64,000 bases of DNA from Sphingobium sp. B2D3C (lineage in GTDB: Bacteria; Pseudomonadota; Alphaproteobacteria; Sphingomonadales; Sphingomonadaceae), in contig NZ_JAOQOK010000001.1 of the NCBI RefSeq assembly GCF_025961835.1, positions 1,860,001-1,924,000 of the forward strand, written 5' to 3'. This document shows, piece after piece, positions 7,756-16,596 of this stretch. Position numbers and translations under genes: made by a program. Numbering within the stretch: position 1 is the first letter of the stretch; every line of letters starts with the position of its first letter. The notes under the pieces were generated by a model. It was not told where the DNA came from, did not search any database, and saw nothing but the letters and a program-made list of their open reading frames with translations.

Positions 7756-8706
7756 TTGAACATCTCGATTCGTCATGCGTCCGTTCACGCCGTGCTGTCT
7801 GCGATGGCCCTGGCCGTCGTGTTTCCTGCCGCCCTGTCACCTGCCGCCGCGCAGGATGCGACCGTTACCGCCATTCCCGCGCCGGCCGAGCCGGGCGCCA
7901 TTCCGCTCGGCACCGGCCCGGTCAAGGGCGCCACGGCGCCCGAAAGCTGGTTCCGGCAATATGGCGTGCCGATGGCCCGCAATGTCTCCACCGCCACGGT
8001 TACACCGGTGCTGCCGGCACCGGGCAAGGCCAATGGCACCGCGGTCATCGTCGCACCAGGCGGCGCCTTCCTGCTGCTCTCCATGGAGAATGAAGGCTGG
8101 CAGGTCGCCCGGGCGCTGGCAGACCGGGGCATCACGGCTTTCGTGCTCAAATATCGCCTGCGGCCCACGCCGCCCGCGCTTGCCGATTTCGACCGCCAGT
8201 TGCGCGCTGCCTTCGCCAGTGTCGGCCGGGCGGAGACGCGCTCCAGCCCGGACGAGGCCGTGGCCGGCCTGCCGGAGCAGATCGCCGATGCCGTCGCCGC
8301 GATCACACTGGTGCGCGCGCGGTCCGCCGAGTGGGGGATCGATCCCAAGCGCGTCGGCATGATGGGCTTTTCCGCCGGGGCCATGACGACGATGGTCACG
8401 ACCCTCGCCCGCCCCGATCTCGACTTGGCGTTCATCGCGCCCATCTACGGCTCGATGGAGCGGGTGACCGTGCCCGCCGACGCGCCGCCGCTCTTCGGCG
8501 TCATCGCCTCGGATGATCCCCTGTTCGCCAAAAAGGGCTTCGGCCTGCTCGATGCCTGGCAGGAGGCCGGAAAACCGGTTGAATTCCACCTCTACGAGCG
8601 CGGCGGCCACGGTTTCGGCCTCGGCAAGGAAGGCACGACCAGCACCGGCTGGCTGGATGCCTTTGTAGCGTGGCTGGACATGCACGGGCTGCTGAAACCG
8701 TCCTGA
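7756..8706 (+). CDS. Secreted alpha/beta-hydrolase, acetyl-xylan/feruloyl esterase-like
   Basis: A 316-residue exported esterase. The TTG start at 7756 is chosen because a GGAGG sits six bases upstream and the residues that follow form a signal peptide ending near AAAQ (~residue 33); the frame is open further upstream but without a signal. The alpha/beta-hydrolase features are the oxyanion GGAF region (residues ~102-105), the nucleophile Ser206 in GFSAG, an Asp at ~253 in ASDDPLF, and His285 in GGHGFG. This matches the BD-FAE/ acetyl-xylan esterase group that removes acetyl or feruloyl groups from xylan. It heads the plus-strand operon with the unknown secreted protein and GH43 arabinanase. 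Confidence 0.8.
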   Translation: MNISIRHASVHAVLSAMALAVVFPAALSPAAAQDATVTAIPAPAEPGAIPLGTGPVKGATAPESWFRQYGVPMARNVSTATVTPVLPAPGKANGTAVIVAPGGAFLLLSMENEGWQVARALADRGITAFVLKYRLRPTPPALADFDRQLRAAFASVGRAETRSSPDEAVAGLPEQIADAVAAITLVRARSAEWGIDPKRVGMMGFSAGAMTTMVTTLARPDLDLAFIAPIYGSMERVTVPADAPPLFGVIASDDPLFAKKGFGLLDAWQEAGKPVEFHLYERGGHGFGLGKEGTTSTGWLDAFVAWLDMHGLLKPS

Positions 8707-8767
8707 CCTGCCCCGCAGGTCTCTTCCCGGGCTGGGCACGCCGCAGCCCACCCTTGAAGGAATGACC

Positions 8768-9472
8768 ATGATAGCGTCCAAGGCCATATCCCATGTGCGT
8801 TGCTGCCTCGCCTCGCTGATCCTGTTGGGCACCCTGCCGGGCGTCGCAAGCGCGGCGGAGGGCGCGGGCACCCTCGCGCCCTATTTCACGCCAGCCGGAC
8901 GCGCCTCGGCCAGACCGGATGCGGACGGGTTCATCCGCCGCTGGCTGATCCTGGAGCCGATCGCCAAGCCCAACCGCACCAACACGGTGTTTACCGGCAG
9001 CTATGTGCGCAAGACGCTGACCGCCTATCCCTTTCCCAACCAGACCAGCGGCCTGCCACGCGCGGGTGAGACTGTGACCGTGGAAGGGCAGACACTCGCC
9101 TGGCATGCGCTCGATTCCAGTGCGTTCGACGTGAAGCTGTTCAATTTCGCCCAGTCGCTGGGCAAGACCAAATATGGCGTGATCTTCCATGTCGCGACCG
9201 TCGTGGACAGCCCGCGCGACATGCAGGTGCGCATGGCCGTCGGCTCCAACTCCGCCTCCATGTGGTGGGTGAACGGAGCCGAGACCGCCGTCCTGTTCAA
9301 CGATCGCCGCATGGTGATGGATGATGTGGTCTCGCGCCGCATCACCCTGAAAAAGGGCCGCAACATCATTCGCGGCGCGGTCATCAACGGGCCGGGCCTG
9401 AGCGACTATTGCGTCCGCTTCATCGATGAAGCCGGACGCGGCGTCACCGATCTTGCGGTGACCACGCTCTGA
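8768..9472 (+). CDS. Secreted protein of unknown function, predicted beta-sandwich
   Basis: A 234-residue protein with a signal peptide (cleavage near ASAAE, residue ~30). I do not recognise a named family. The body begins with a segment ending IRRWLILEPI and later shows VRMAVGSNSASMWWVNGAE followed by KKGRNIIRGAVINGPG. That pattern, a W-V-N-G turn followed by a K-G-x-N strand, is seen in galactose-binding-like domains attached to carbohydrate-active enzymes. The second ATG (8768) is preferred because AAGGA lies six bases before it, whereas the ATG at 8762 touches the AAGGA. Between the esterase and GH43 arabinanase it is probably part of extracellular polysaccharide use, perhaps binding. Confidence 0.65.
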   Translation: MIASKAISHVRCCLASLILLGTLPGVASAAEGAGTLAPYFTPAGRASARPDADGFIRRWLILEPIAKPNRTNTVFTGSYVRKTLTAYPFPNQTSGLPRAGETVTVEGQTLAWHALDSSAFDVKLFNFAQSLGKTKYGVIFHVATVVDSPRDMQVRMAVGSNSASMWWVNGAETAVLFNDRRMVMDDVVSRRITLKKGRNIIRGAVINGPGLSDYCVRFIDEAGRGVTDLAVTTL

Positions 9473-9527
9473 CCGAGCCGCACCCCAGCTCCTCCCCTCT
9501 CCCTCTTCGCCCAACCGAGGTGATCGC

Positions 9528-10970
9528 ATGAACCGCACCGTCGCAGCCACCGGCCTCGCCCTTGCCCTCCTGCTCCAGAGTCCCGCCAGCGCGCAGCTTG
9601 AGGGCGAACCCTATATCCACGATCCGTCCACCATCACTTATTCGGACGGCAAATATTACACCTTCGGTACCGGTCAGGGCGGCCTCGTCTCCGACGATGG
9701 CTGGACGTGGCGCAGCGGCGGCGATCGGCCGGGCGGTGGCGTGGCGCCGGATGTCATCAAGATCGGCGATCGCTATTACGTCTCCTACGCCGTCGGTGGC
9801 GGCGGCATGTCCGGCGGCCATGCCAGCGACGTGAAGATGATGTGGACCAAATCCCTCGATCCCGCCTCGCCCGACTTTGGCTATCATGAAGTGGGCATAG
9901 TCGCCTCCAGCGACGGCAAGGAGAATCTCGACGCCATCGATCCCGCTTTCCTCTATGTCGATGGCCGGCTGTGGCTGAGCTATGGCACCTATTTCGGCGC
10001 GATCCAGATGATCGAGTTGGACCCGGCCACCGGCGCGCGCAAGGCCGGCAACAAGCCGGTGGATATCGCCATCGACATGGAAGCCACCGCCCTGCTCCAC
10101 CGCGATGGCTGGTATTATCTGCTCGGCACCCACGGCACCTGCTGCGACGGCCCCAATTCCACCTACCACATCCGCGTCGGCCGCTCACGCGATCCGCTTG
10201 GGCCTTATGTGGATCATATGGGCATTCCGCTGCTCAAGGGGGGCGGCAAGATGGTCGTCAACGCGCGCGGACGGGACATCGGCCCCGGCCACTTCGGGCA
10301 GATCGACCTGGGCGAAGGGGTCGAGAAGTTCTCGATGCACTATGAGATCGACATGAACCGAGGCCGCAGCGTGCTCGGCATCCGCCCCCTGCTGTGGAAG
10401 GATGGCTGGCCCGTCGCGGGCGACAATATCGCCGAGGGCACCTATGAGATCGAGGCCGAGCGCAGCGGATATGCCCTCCAGCTTACCGCCGACTTCGTGC
10501 GGATCGATTTTGACGCCCGACGCAGCTTCTTCGCCCCGCCCGGCACACCGCCTGTCAACGTACCCGACCAGACCTTGGGGCAGGTCGAACCCGGCTGGCC
10601 GCCCGCAGCCGTGCCCGTCGATCTGGGCGACTATATGGTTCGCCCCCAGCAGCTCTGGACCGTCGCCCCGGTGCCGGGCGCGGGCGGCGTGATGGGTGCG
10701 CCTTATTACAAGATCGTCATTTCCGGCACGCAACGGACGCTTGCGGCGACGGCCACCGGTGAGGTGGAAGCGGTGCCGGCCTTCACCGGCGCGCCCGAGC
10801 AGCTCTGGCGCATCGACCAGCTCACCGACGGCACGTACCGGATCATGCCGAAGGCGACGCCTGGCACGGGCGAAGCACGCGCCCTCGTTGCCATCGGCGG
10901 TACTACGCCGGCGCTGGTCAAGTTCGATCCCGAGAGTCCGGCCGGCCGCTGGACGTTCAAGAAGCCCTGA
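9528..10970 (+). CDS. Secreted GH43 family arabinan endo-1,5-alpha-L-arabinosidase-like protein
   Basis: A 480-residue exported glycoside hydrolase (signal peptide 1-22). The GH43 five-bladed propeller is marked by the catalytic base Asp32 in HDPST, the pKa-tuning Asp138 in DAIDPAF and the catalytic acid Glu185 in DMEATAL, with the GTHGTCCDG loop typical of arabinanases. The C-terminal ~130 residues (from ~350) are beta-rich with repeated QQLW/EQLW turns, resembling a ricin-like or other carbohydrate-binding module. It should hydrolyse alpha-1,5-arabinan outside the cytoplasm. It is the third gene of the esterase operon and is followed by a terminator at 11028-11051. A GAGG lies seven bases before the ATG. 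Confidence 0.85.
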   Translation: MNRTVAATGLALALLLQSPASAQLEGEPYIHDPSTITYSDGKYYTFGTGQGGLVSDDGWTWRSGGDRPGGGVAPDVIKIGDRYYVSYAVGGGGMSGGHASDVKMMWTKSLDPASPDFGYHEVGIVASSDGKENLDAIDPAFLYVDGRLWLSYGTYFGAIQMIELDPATGARKAGNKPVDIAIDMEATALLHRDGWYYLLGTHGTCCDGPNSTYHIRVGRSRDPLGPYVDHMGIPLLKGGGKMVVNARGRDIGPGHFGQIDLGEGVEKFSMHYEIDMNRGRSVLGIRPLLWKDGWPVAGDNIAEGTYEIEAERSGYALQLTADFVRIDFDARRSFFAPPGTPPVNVPDQTLGQVEPGWPPAAVPVDLGDYMVRPQQLWTVAPVPGAGGVMGAPYYKIVISGTQRTLAATATGEVEAVPAFTGAPEQLWRIDQLTDGTYRIMPKATPGTGEARALVAIGGTTPALVKFDPESPAGRWTFKKP

Positions 10971-11027
10971 AGATCGGTGTCAGGCGACCCGACGCAACCT
11001 TAAGCCATCATGATCCGTTGGAGGAGA

Positions 11028-11051
11028 CCGGACGCGCTCGTCCGGCTTTTT
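11028..11051 (+). terminator. Rho-independent terminator after the GH43 operon
   Basis: A 7-bp stem (CCGGACG/CGTCCGG) with a 4-base loop is followed by CTTTTT. It ends the esterase-GH43 operon and sits just before the ribosome binding site of the next gene, so that gene needs its own promoter or read-through. Confidence 0.75.
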
Positions 11052-11064
11052 CAGGAGGCTCCCA

Positions 11065-11499
11065 ATGGCTGAGATGACACTCGATGACCTGTCCGAGAAG
11101 ATGGGCAAGATCGATTTCGGGATGCTCTCCACGCGCACGGAGGGCGGCGCGCTAGCCAGCCGGCCTATGAGCAATAATGGTGAGGTCGCCTGGCGCGGCG
11201 ACAGCTTCTTCTTCACCTATGAGGCGGCGCGCACCATCGCCGATATCGAGCGCGATCCCGAGGTCGGCCTCACCTTCACCGGCGCGGTCGGGCTGCTGGG
11301 CGGACCCCCGCTGTTCATCGCCGTCGAGGGTCGCGCGGAGCTGATCCGCGACAAGGCGCACTTCGCCGAGCATTGGAACAAAGATCTCGAACGCTGGTTC
11401 GAGCAGGGCATCGACACGCCGGATCTGGTCATGATCCAGGTCCGCGCCCGTCGCATCCATTATTGGAACGGCAGCGACGAGGGGGAAGTCCCCCTCTGA
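11065..11499 (+). CDS. Pyridoxamine 5'-phosphate oxidase-like FMN-binding split-barrel protein
   Basis: A 144-residue member of the general-stress-protein 26-like branch of the split-barrel flavin fold. The N-terminus GMLSTRTEGGALASRPM and the following FFFTYEAARTIADIERDPEVGLTF match the family pattern where flavin phosphate is bound by the R-P-M region. Such proteins bind FMN or F420-like cofactors; a specific reaction is not known. The AGGAGG before the ATG sets the start. It stands alone between the arabinanase operon and the convergent PEP-CTERM gene. Confidence 0.8.
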   Translation: MAEMTLDDLSEKMGKIDFGMLSTRTEGGALASRPMSNNGEVAWRGDSFFFTYEAARTIADIERDPEVGLTFTGAVGLLGGPPLFIAVEGRAELIRDKAHFAEHWNKDLERWFEQGIDTPDLVMIQVRARRIHYWNGSDEGEVPL

Positions 11500-11502
11500 T
11501 CC

Positions 11503-11536
11503 GAACGGGCGCCGCGGTTGCCCGCGACGCCCGTTC
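11503..11536. terminator. Bidirectional hairpin between convergent genes
   Basis: GAACGGGCG and CGCCCGTTC form a strong stem, extended inward by CGCGG/CCGCG with one mismatch. It fills the 45-base gap between the stop codons of the FMN-binding protein and the PEP-CTERM gene. There is no clear T-run on either side, so termination efficiency is uncertain. Confidence 0.6.
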
Positions 11537-11544
11537 CTACGCCG

Positions 11545-12543
11545 TCAGCTGAAAGCGAGCGCCACCTTGCGCCGCCGCATGGTGCTGCCGATCAGCGCGA
11601 AGCCTCCCAGCATCATCGCCCAAGTCGCCGGCTCCGGCACCGATCCGGCATAGCTCAGCTTGACGAGATAGGACTGGTTCGGCCCGTCGCCATCGTCGCT
11701 CACGAGGTAGATGTTGCCGGCATCGTCGAGGGTCAGGCCCTCGAACTTGCCGCCCTGGTTGGCCGGGTCGACTAGCGATTTGAAGCCGGAGAGATCATAG
11801 CTGCTCACGACCTGGCCGGCCTGCGTCACCTCGAGCAGGTTGAACGAGCGGCCGCTGAGGATCAGCAGATTGTCGCCGAACGGCGTCGCGGAGAAGATGC
11901 CGTTGGAGAGCACCGCGATGTCAGACAGACGGTCGAGGCCCGGCAGCGCCGCAATATCGAACAGCTCGGTGACCGTCGCCGTCTCCGTACCGAAATTGGC
12001 GCCGGAGATCTTCCAGATCGTCTCCGGGCTGCGTTCCTTCACGCCGAAAAAGTCGCCAGTCACCTTGTTGTAGGCAATGCCCTCCAGGCCGCTGTTGCCG
12101 GCATCGGGGCCGACGCTGATCGTCGGCGCATCCGGATAAGCTGTGTAGGTGCGGGTCGTGCCGTCCACGCCAGTCTGGCTGAGCAGCGCGATATCCTGAT
12201 AGCGCTCCTCGGCGACGACATATTGGCCATTGCCCACATAAGTGAGACCCTCGGCGTCGCATTGGGAAGAGCCGAGCGAGAGGCAGCCGGAGAGGATGAT
12301 GGTGGCGGTCTTGTTGCCATTCAGATCATATTCGCCCCAGATGTTCGTACCGTCATCCTCTTCCTCGTCATTGGTGACCATCAGCGTGCGCGTGTCCCAG
12401 TTATAAGCAACCGCGCTGGCTTCCTTGGTGTCGATCGCTTTGCTGAAGCCGACGACATAATTGTCGAGCAGGCCAGCCGCGTGGGAAGACGCAGCAGAAA
12501 AGGCGAACATCGCAATGCCCGCACGCAGGAACATCATCTTCAT
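11545..12543 (-). CDS. PEP-CTERM sorting domain protein with SdiA-regulated/esterase-like propeller
   Basis: A 332-residue exported protein. Residues 1-22 form a signal peptide, the body (~25-295) is repetitive with AEGLTY, LEGIAYN and FEGLTLDD repeats typical of SdiA-regulated or phytase-like beta-propellers, and the C-terminus from residue 303 is a PEP-CTERM tail: PEPATW, a hydrophobic stretch, then MRRRK. The tail should be recognised by an exosortase at the inner membrane and processed for surface or matrix delivery. An EpsI-like gene is present at 21248 but no exosortase is seen in the window. Function of the propeller is unknown. Confidence 0.85.
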   Translation of the reverse strand: MKMMFLRAGIAMFAFSAASSHAAGLLDNYVVGFSKAIDTKEASAVAYNWDTRTLMVTNDEEEDDGTNIWGEYDLNGNKTATIILSGCLSLGSSQCDAEGLTYVGNGQYVVAEERYQDIALLSQTGVDGTTRTYTAYPDAPTISVGPDAGNSGLEGIAYNKVTGDFFGVKERSPETIWKISGANFGTETATVTELFDIAALPGLDRLSDIAVLSNGIFSATPFGDNLLILSGRSFNLLEVTQAGQVVSSYDLSGFKSLVDPANQGGKFEGLTLDDAGNIYLVSDDGDGPNQSYLVKLSYAGSVPEPATWAMMLGGFALIGSTMRRRKVALAFS

Positions 12544-12751
12544 GGCAACCTCCGAATCATGCCCTCCCCCATGGAGGTCGCCCGCCTATCGGAGGCGCGA
12601 ATGACAGGATGATTACATTTGATTAACCATGATGCCGGCTGCGGAGAGGACCGCACCAGATCGGGACATGCGCCTGCGCCACATCAAAGAGCGAATGCGG
12701 CAAGCAGCCTAGATGCAACCTCGCAACGTTCCCAATGCAGGATCTCAACTC

Positions 12752-13465
12752 ATGCCCGACCGCCTCACCCAAGCATCAACGGTGCCGGAGATCGTGACCG
12801 CCATGCAAAGCATGGCCTCCGGGCCAGTGCTTGCCGGCATGCAGCGGGTCGGCATTCGTACCGATAATGCGTTGGGGCTGAGCAACCCGGTTTTGCAGGG
12901 CATCGCCAAACAGATCGGCCCTAACCATGAACGCGCGATGGCCTTGTGGCAGACTGGCATTCGAGATGTTCGGGTGCTGGCGATCTACACCGCCGAGCCG
13001 GCCCAGCTGACGACAGAGCAAGCCCGCGCATGGGCGGACGATTTCGAGTCCTGGGAGATCGTGGACATCGCTGCTGACTTGTTCGTGGAAGCGGGGCTTG
13101 ACGCGCTCATTCCCCTGTTCGCCGCCGACGAGCGCGAGTTCGTCCGCCGCGCTGCCTTTGCCATGATCGCCGGCATGGCGGTCCATCGCAAGGCCGAGCC
13201 GGATGCAACCTTCATGGATGCGCTGCCACTGATCGCGCACCACGCACAGGATGCGCGAAACTATGTGCGCAAGGCGGTGAACTGGGCGCTGCGCAACATC
13301 GGCAAACGCAACCTCGCCTGCCACCAGCCCGCCCTGGCGCTCGCCGAGCAGCTCGCCGCATCGGACGACAAGACCGCACGCTGGATCGGCAGCGACGCGC
13401 GCCGCGAACTCTCAAGTGAGAAGGTGATCGAAAGGCTGCACCACAAGCAGCGATCAAAATTGTGA
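12752..13465 (+). CDS. AlkD-like DNA alkylation repair HEAT-repeat protein
   Basis: A 237-residue (or 250 from the upstream ATG at 12713) protein of the DNA alkylation repair family. Features are [44 protein letters not shown], the W-x-x-x-D stretch [13 protein letters not shown], and [18 protein letters not shown] near residue ~190, all alpha-helical HEAT-like repeats. AlkD glycosylases remove cationic alkylated bases; this branch keeps the helices, but whether the enzyme is active cannot be judged. The gene is single and converges on tRNA-Arg. Confidence 0.8.
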   Translation: MPDRLTQASTVPEIVTAMQSMASGPVLAGMQRVGIRTDNALGLSNPVLQGIAKQIGPNHERAMALWQTGIRDVRVLAIYTAEPAQLTTEQARAWADDFESWEIVDIAADLFVEAGLDALIPLFAADEREFVRRAAFAMIAGMAVHRKAEPDATFMDALPLIAHHAQDARNYVRKAVNWALRNIGKRNLACHQPALALAEQLAASDDKTARWIGSDARRELSSEKVIERLHHKQRSKL

Positions 13466-13470
13466 GATTT

Positions 13471-13547
13471 TGGTGCACCCGACTGGATTCGAACCAGTGG
13501 CCTTTGCCTTCGGAGGGCAACGCTCTATCCAGCTGAGCTACGGGTGC
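13471..13547 (-). tRNA. tRNA-Arg(CCG)
   Basis: Read on the minus strand, the 77-base cloverleaf has a 7-bp acceptor stem (GCACCCG/CGGGTGC), the D-arm sequence AGCTCAGCTGGATAGAGC, an anticodon stem TTGCC/GGCAA with loop CTCCGAA (anticodon CCG), TTCGAATC in the T-arm, and an encoded CCA. It decodes CGG. Confidence 0.97.
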
Positions 13548-13638
13548 GTGGAAAGGTCCGCTATCAGTTTTGATGCAGCCGGCCAAGAGCAAAGGTAGGC
13601 CGCCCTCCGATTATTGGCGGGCGATGATTGGGCCGCGA

Positions 13639-15201
13639 TTATTGGTCGCCCTGCCCTGCGTTCCTCTCCATCAGCCACCGGGCGGCGACGGCCGGGGCAA
13701 CCGGACGATCCGGGCGGTCGACCATCAGATTGGCCGCGCGCATCTGCTCGACCGGAATGGCGCCGATCAGCGGTTTGAGCGCCGCCATCAGCCGCGCATC
13801 CGTCTCGCGGCCGGGCGCCACCATCACGATCGCGTCATAGGGCGGGATGCGCTCCAGCGGGTCAGCGAGCACCCGCAGATTGTCCGCCGCGATGCGCCCG
13901 TCGCTTGAAAAGGCGGAGATCACATCGACATCCCCATCCTTCACTGCGCGATACATGAAGGTGGATTGATACTCACGCGTCCGTGCGAAGCGCAGGCCAT
14001 AGCCTTCGGTCAGCGCCGTCCAGTCCGGCCGCGTGAAGAACTCGAAATCGCCGCCCATGACAAAGCGCGGGGCGTAGGGCGCGAGGTCCGCAATCGAGCG
14101 GATGCCGAGCTGCTGCGCCTTGTCGGCGCGTATCGCCAGCGCATAGGCATTCTCGAAGCCGAGTGGACCGACCAGCGTCACGCCATGTTCGCGCTTCAAC
14201 CACTCCGCCATCTGCGCCAGCATCGCGGCGCGCCCCGGCTGATCGGTACGCCCCATCACATTGGCCCAGACCGTGCCGGAATAATCGACATAGACGTCCA
14301 CATCGCCCTGCGCGAGTGCCCGGAAGACCACCGCCGATCCCAGCCCGCTGCGCACGGTGGCCGTACCGCCCTCATCGGCCAGCCGCTGCCCGATAACATC
14401 GGCCAGGATATATTGCTCGGTGAAATTCTTGGCGCCGATGACGTAACCGCCCTTCGTTGCCGGGGCGAACACGCTGGCCGCCGCCGTGGCGATGCCGAGG
14501 CACAGGATCAGCGCGCCCGCCCAGATGCGCCGGCGCGCGCGGCGGGCGATCCCCGTCTCGATAAGGCCCAGCAGTTGATCCACGGCCAGCGCCAGTGCCG
14601 CAGAGACGCCGCAGCCGAACAGCACCCACACCCAATTCTCGGTCTGGAGGCCGGAGAAGATATAATTGCCAAGGCTCGTCTGCCCGACCGGCGTCGCCAG
14701 CGTGGCGGTGCCGATCACCCAGACGGCTGCGGTCCGCACCCCCGCCATGGCGACCGGGGCGACCAGCGGCATCTCGACCTGCCACAGGCGCTGCCGGTCG
14801 GTCATGCCGACGCCATGCGCCGCCTCGATCAGCGCCGGATCAAGGGTGGTGATGCCGGTGACGATGTTCCGCACGATCGGCAGCATGGAGTAAAGGGTCA
14901 GCGCCAGCAGCGCAGGCAGGAAGCCGAGCGCCGAGAAGCCCTGCCCGGTCAGCCGCAGAGAGAGCAGCGAGAGCGCTAGCAATAGGGGGTAGAACAGCGC
15001 CATCAGCGCCAGCCCCGGAATGGTCTGCACGAGGCTGACGAAGGAAAGGACCGGCCAGCGCAGTCGCGCGCTCCGGCTTGCGGCGATGGCGAGCGGGAGG
15101 CTGAGCAGAATGCCAAGCCCTAGCGCGGCCGCACTCAGCAGCACATGAAAGCCCAGATATTCCGGCAGGACGCGCAGCGCGCTGGAGAGGGAGCTGTCCA
15201 T
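13639..15201 (-). CDS. Osmoprotectant ABC transporter, permease fused to substrate-binding domain
   Basis: A 520-residue fusion. Residues 1-~220 are a BPD-type permease with about six membrane segments and the EAA-like loop (DPALIEAAHGVGMTDRQRLWQVEMPLV). After a further membrane segment, residues ~245-515 are an OpuAC/ProX-type binding domain (GAKNFTEQYILADVIGQRL, DVYVDYSGT, FEFFTRPDWTALTEGYGL, DVISAFSSDGRI). Such fusions handle glycine betaine, choline or related quaternary amines, with the binding domain facing the periplasm and tethered to the pore. The partner ATPase lies three bases upstream in the same operon. The ligand is not identified. Confidence 0.87.
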   Translation of the reverse strand: MDSSLSSALRVLPEYLGFHVLLSAAALGLGILLSLPLAIAASRSARLRWPVLSFVSLVQTIPGLALMALFYPLLLALSLLSLRLTGQGFSALGFLPALLALTLYSMLPIVRNIVTGITTLDPALIEAAHGVGMTDRQRLWQVEMPLVAPVAMAGVRTAAVWVIGTATLATPVGQTSLGNYIFSGLQTENWVWVLFGCGVSAALALAVDQLLGLIETGIARRARRRIWAGALILCLGIATAAASVFAPATKGGYVIGAKNFTEQYILADVIGQRLADEGGTATVRSGLGSAVVFRALAQGDVDVYVDYSGTVWANVMGRTDQPGRAAMLAQMAEWLKREHGVTLVGPLGFENAYALAIRADKAQQLGIRSIADLAPYAPRFVMGGDFEFFTRPDWTALTEGYGLRFARTREYQSTFMYRAVKDGDVDVISAFSSDGRIAADNLRVLADPLERIPPYDAIVMVAPGRETDARLMAALKPLIGAIPVEQMRAANLMVDRPDRPVAPAVAARWLMERNAGQGDQ

Positions 15202-15204
15202 CGC

Positions 15205-15999
15205 TCAGTCGGTCCCCTCCGGCCCGGTCGCGATCAGGCGCCGGACCTGTTCGGCCTGCCGCATCGGCATCGCCATCAGCGCGCGCACGGCCTCATTGGG
15301 CGGATCGGTCAGCAGCCGGTGCGGGGTATCGTCGGCAATGATCCGGCCGCCCTCCAGCATGACGATCCGGTCGGCGAGCAGCACGGCCTCGAAGACGTCA
15401 TGGGTCACCAGCACGGTGGTGAGGCCCAGCGTCTCGTGCAGGCGGCGGCAGGCGCGGCCGAGCGTGTCGCGGGTGATCGGGTCGAGCGCCCCGAACGGCT
15501 CGTCCATCAGCAAGATGCCGGGCCTTGCCGCCAGCGCTCGCGCGATCCCGACCCGCTGCCGCTGACCGCCCGAGAGCGCATCCGGCATGCGCGCGCCATA
15601 ATCCTCGGGCAGTTCGACCAGCGCCAGCAGCTCGCCTACGCGGCGGGCGATATCCTGCGCCGGCCAGCCGAGCAGGCGCGGCGTCAGGCCGATATTCTCG
15701 GCGACGCTCAGATGCGGAAACAGGCCGATGCCTTGAAACACATAGCCGATCTCCCGCCGCACTTCATAAGCGGGCCGGTCATTCACCGGCTCGCCGTGGA
15801 TGCGGACGATACCGCGGTCCGGCTCGATCAGCCGGTTGATGCACTTGAGCAGCGTCGTCTTGCCCGAGCCGGAGGCGCCCACGAGCGCCACGAAGCTGCC
15901 CGCTGTAATGTGCAGATCGACATCATGGGTGGCGAAGGTCCGACCGCCATCGAAACTCTTGGCAACGCTCTCCAGCGCGATCGCATCGGCTTGGCTCAT
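15205..15999 (-). CDS. Osmoprotectant-type ABC transporter ATP-binding protein
   Basis: A 264-residue ABC ATPase with Walker A GASGSGKTT at ~37-45, Q-loop in YVFQGIGLFPHL, signature LSGGQRQRVGIARAL, Walker B ILLMDEPFGALD and the H-loop VLVTHD. It is close to OpuCA/OsmV ATPases but is short and ends without CBS domains, which in other members sense ionic strength. The start ATG (15999) begins the ABC domain directly; the frame is open 29 codons upstream but without similarity. It is the first gene of a two-gene operon with the permease/binding-protein fusion. Confidence 0.88.
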   Translation of the reverse strand: MSQADAIALESVAKSFDGGRTFATHDVDLHITAGSFVALVGASGSGKTTLLKCINRLIEPDRGIVRIHGEPVNDRPAYEVRREIGYVFQGIGLFPHLSVAENIGLTPRLLGWPAQDIARRVGELLALVELPEDYGARMPDALSGGQRQRVGIARALAARPGILLMDEPFGALDPITRDTLGRACRRLHETLGLTTVLVTHDVFEAVLLADRIVMLEGGRIIADDTPHRLLTDPPNEAVRALMAMPMRQAEQVRRLIATGPEGTD

Positions 16000-16089
16000 C
16001 GGGGCATGATGGCGGCGCCAGGCGACAATAGAAAGCGAACTTTCCCCGGCCCGCCGCAAATGCGGCGCGATGCCAGCATCCCACAAACG

Positions 16090-16113
16090 AAAACGGAGGC
16101 CCTTGGGCCTCCG
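16090..16113 (-). terminator. Rho-independent terminator of the rplS operon
   Basis: Read on the minus strand, CGGAGGCCC/GGGCCTCCG forms a hairpin followed by TTTTCG. It lies 73 bases downstream of the rplS stop. Confidence 0.75.
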
Positions 16114-16185
16114 CTCACATCATCCCGCGGGATGATCGCTCGCCATCGCCTGATGGCTTTGGGCGCGTCACCGCACCCATAAGGC

Positions 16186-16554
16186 TTATGCCTCTTCGCG
16201 AGTGTCGCGACGCTCGGCGATACGCGCACGCTTGCCGGTGCGGCCACGCAGATAATAGAGCTTGGCACGACGCACGACGCCCTTGCGGACGACCGTGACG
16301 CTGTCCACGTTCGGCGAGTAGAGCGGGAACACGCGCTCAACGCCCTCACCGAAGCTGATCTTGCGCACGGTGAAGTTGGAGCCCATGCCCTTGTTCGAAC
16401 GCGCGATGCACACGCCCTCGAAGTTCTGGACGCGGGTGCGGTCGCCTTCGACGACCTTCACGCCCACGCGCAGCGTGTCGCCCGGACGGAAATCCGGAAT
16501 ATCCTTGGAGATGGCGGCAATGTTTTCCGCCTCAATGGTCTGCAGCAGGTTCAT
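16186..16554 (-). CDS. rplS: 50S ribosomal protein L19
   Basis: A 122-residue L19. [33 protein letters not shown] and the [33 protein letters not shown] region are diagnostic. L19 sits at the interface of the two ribosomal subunits. It is the last gene of the ffh-rpsP-rimM-MTase-trmD-rplS series, 42 bases after trmD, and is followed by the terminator at 16090-16113. Confidence 0.98.
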   Translation of the reverse strand: MNLLQTIEAENIAAISKDIPDFRPGDTLRVGVKVVEGDRTRVQNFEGVCIARSNKGMGSNFTVRKISFGEGVERVFPLYSPNVDSVTVVRKGVVRRAKLYYLRGRTGKRARIAERRDTREEA

Positions 16555-16596
16555 CTGTCCTGTCTTCCTTCGTCTGCGTCGCGCGCCAGAGGCAGG

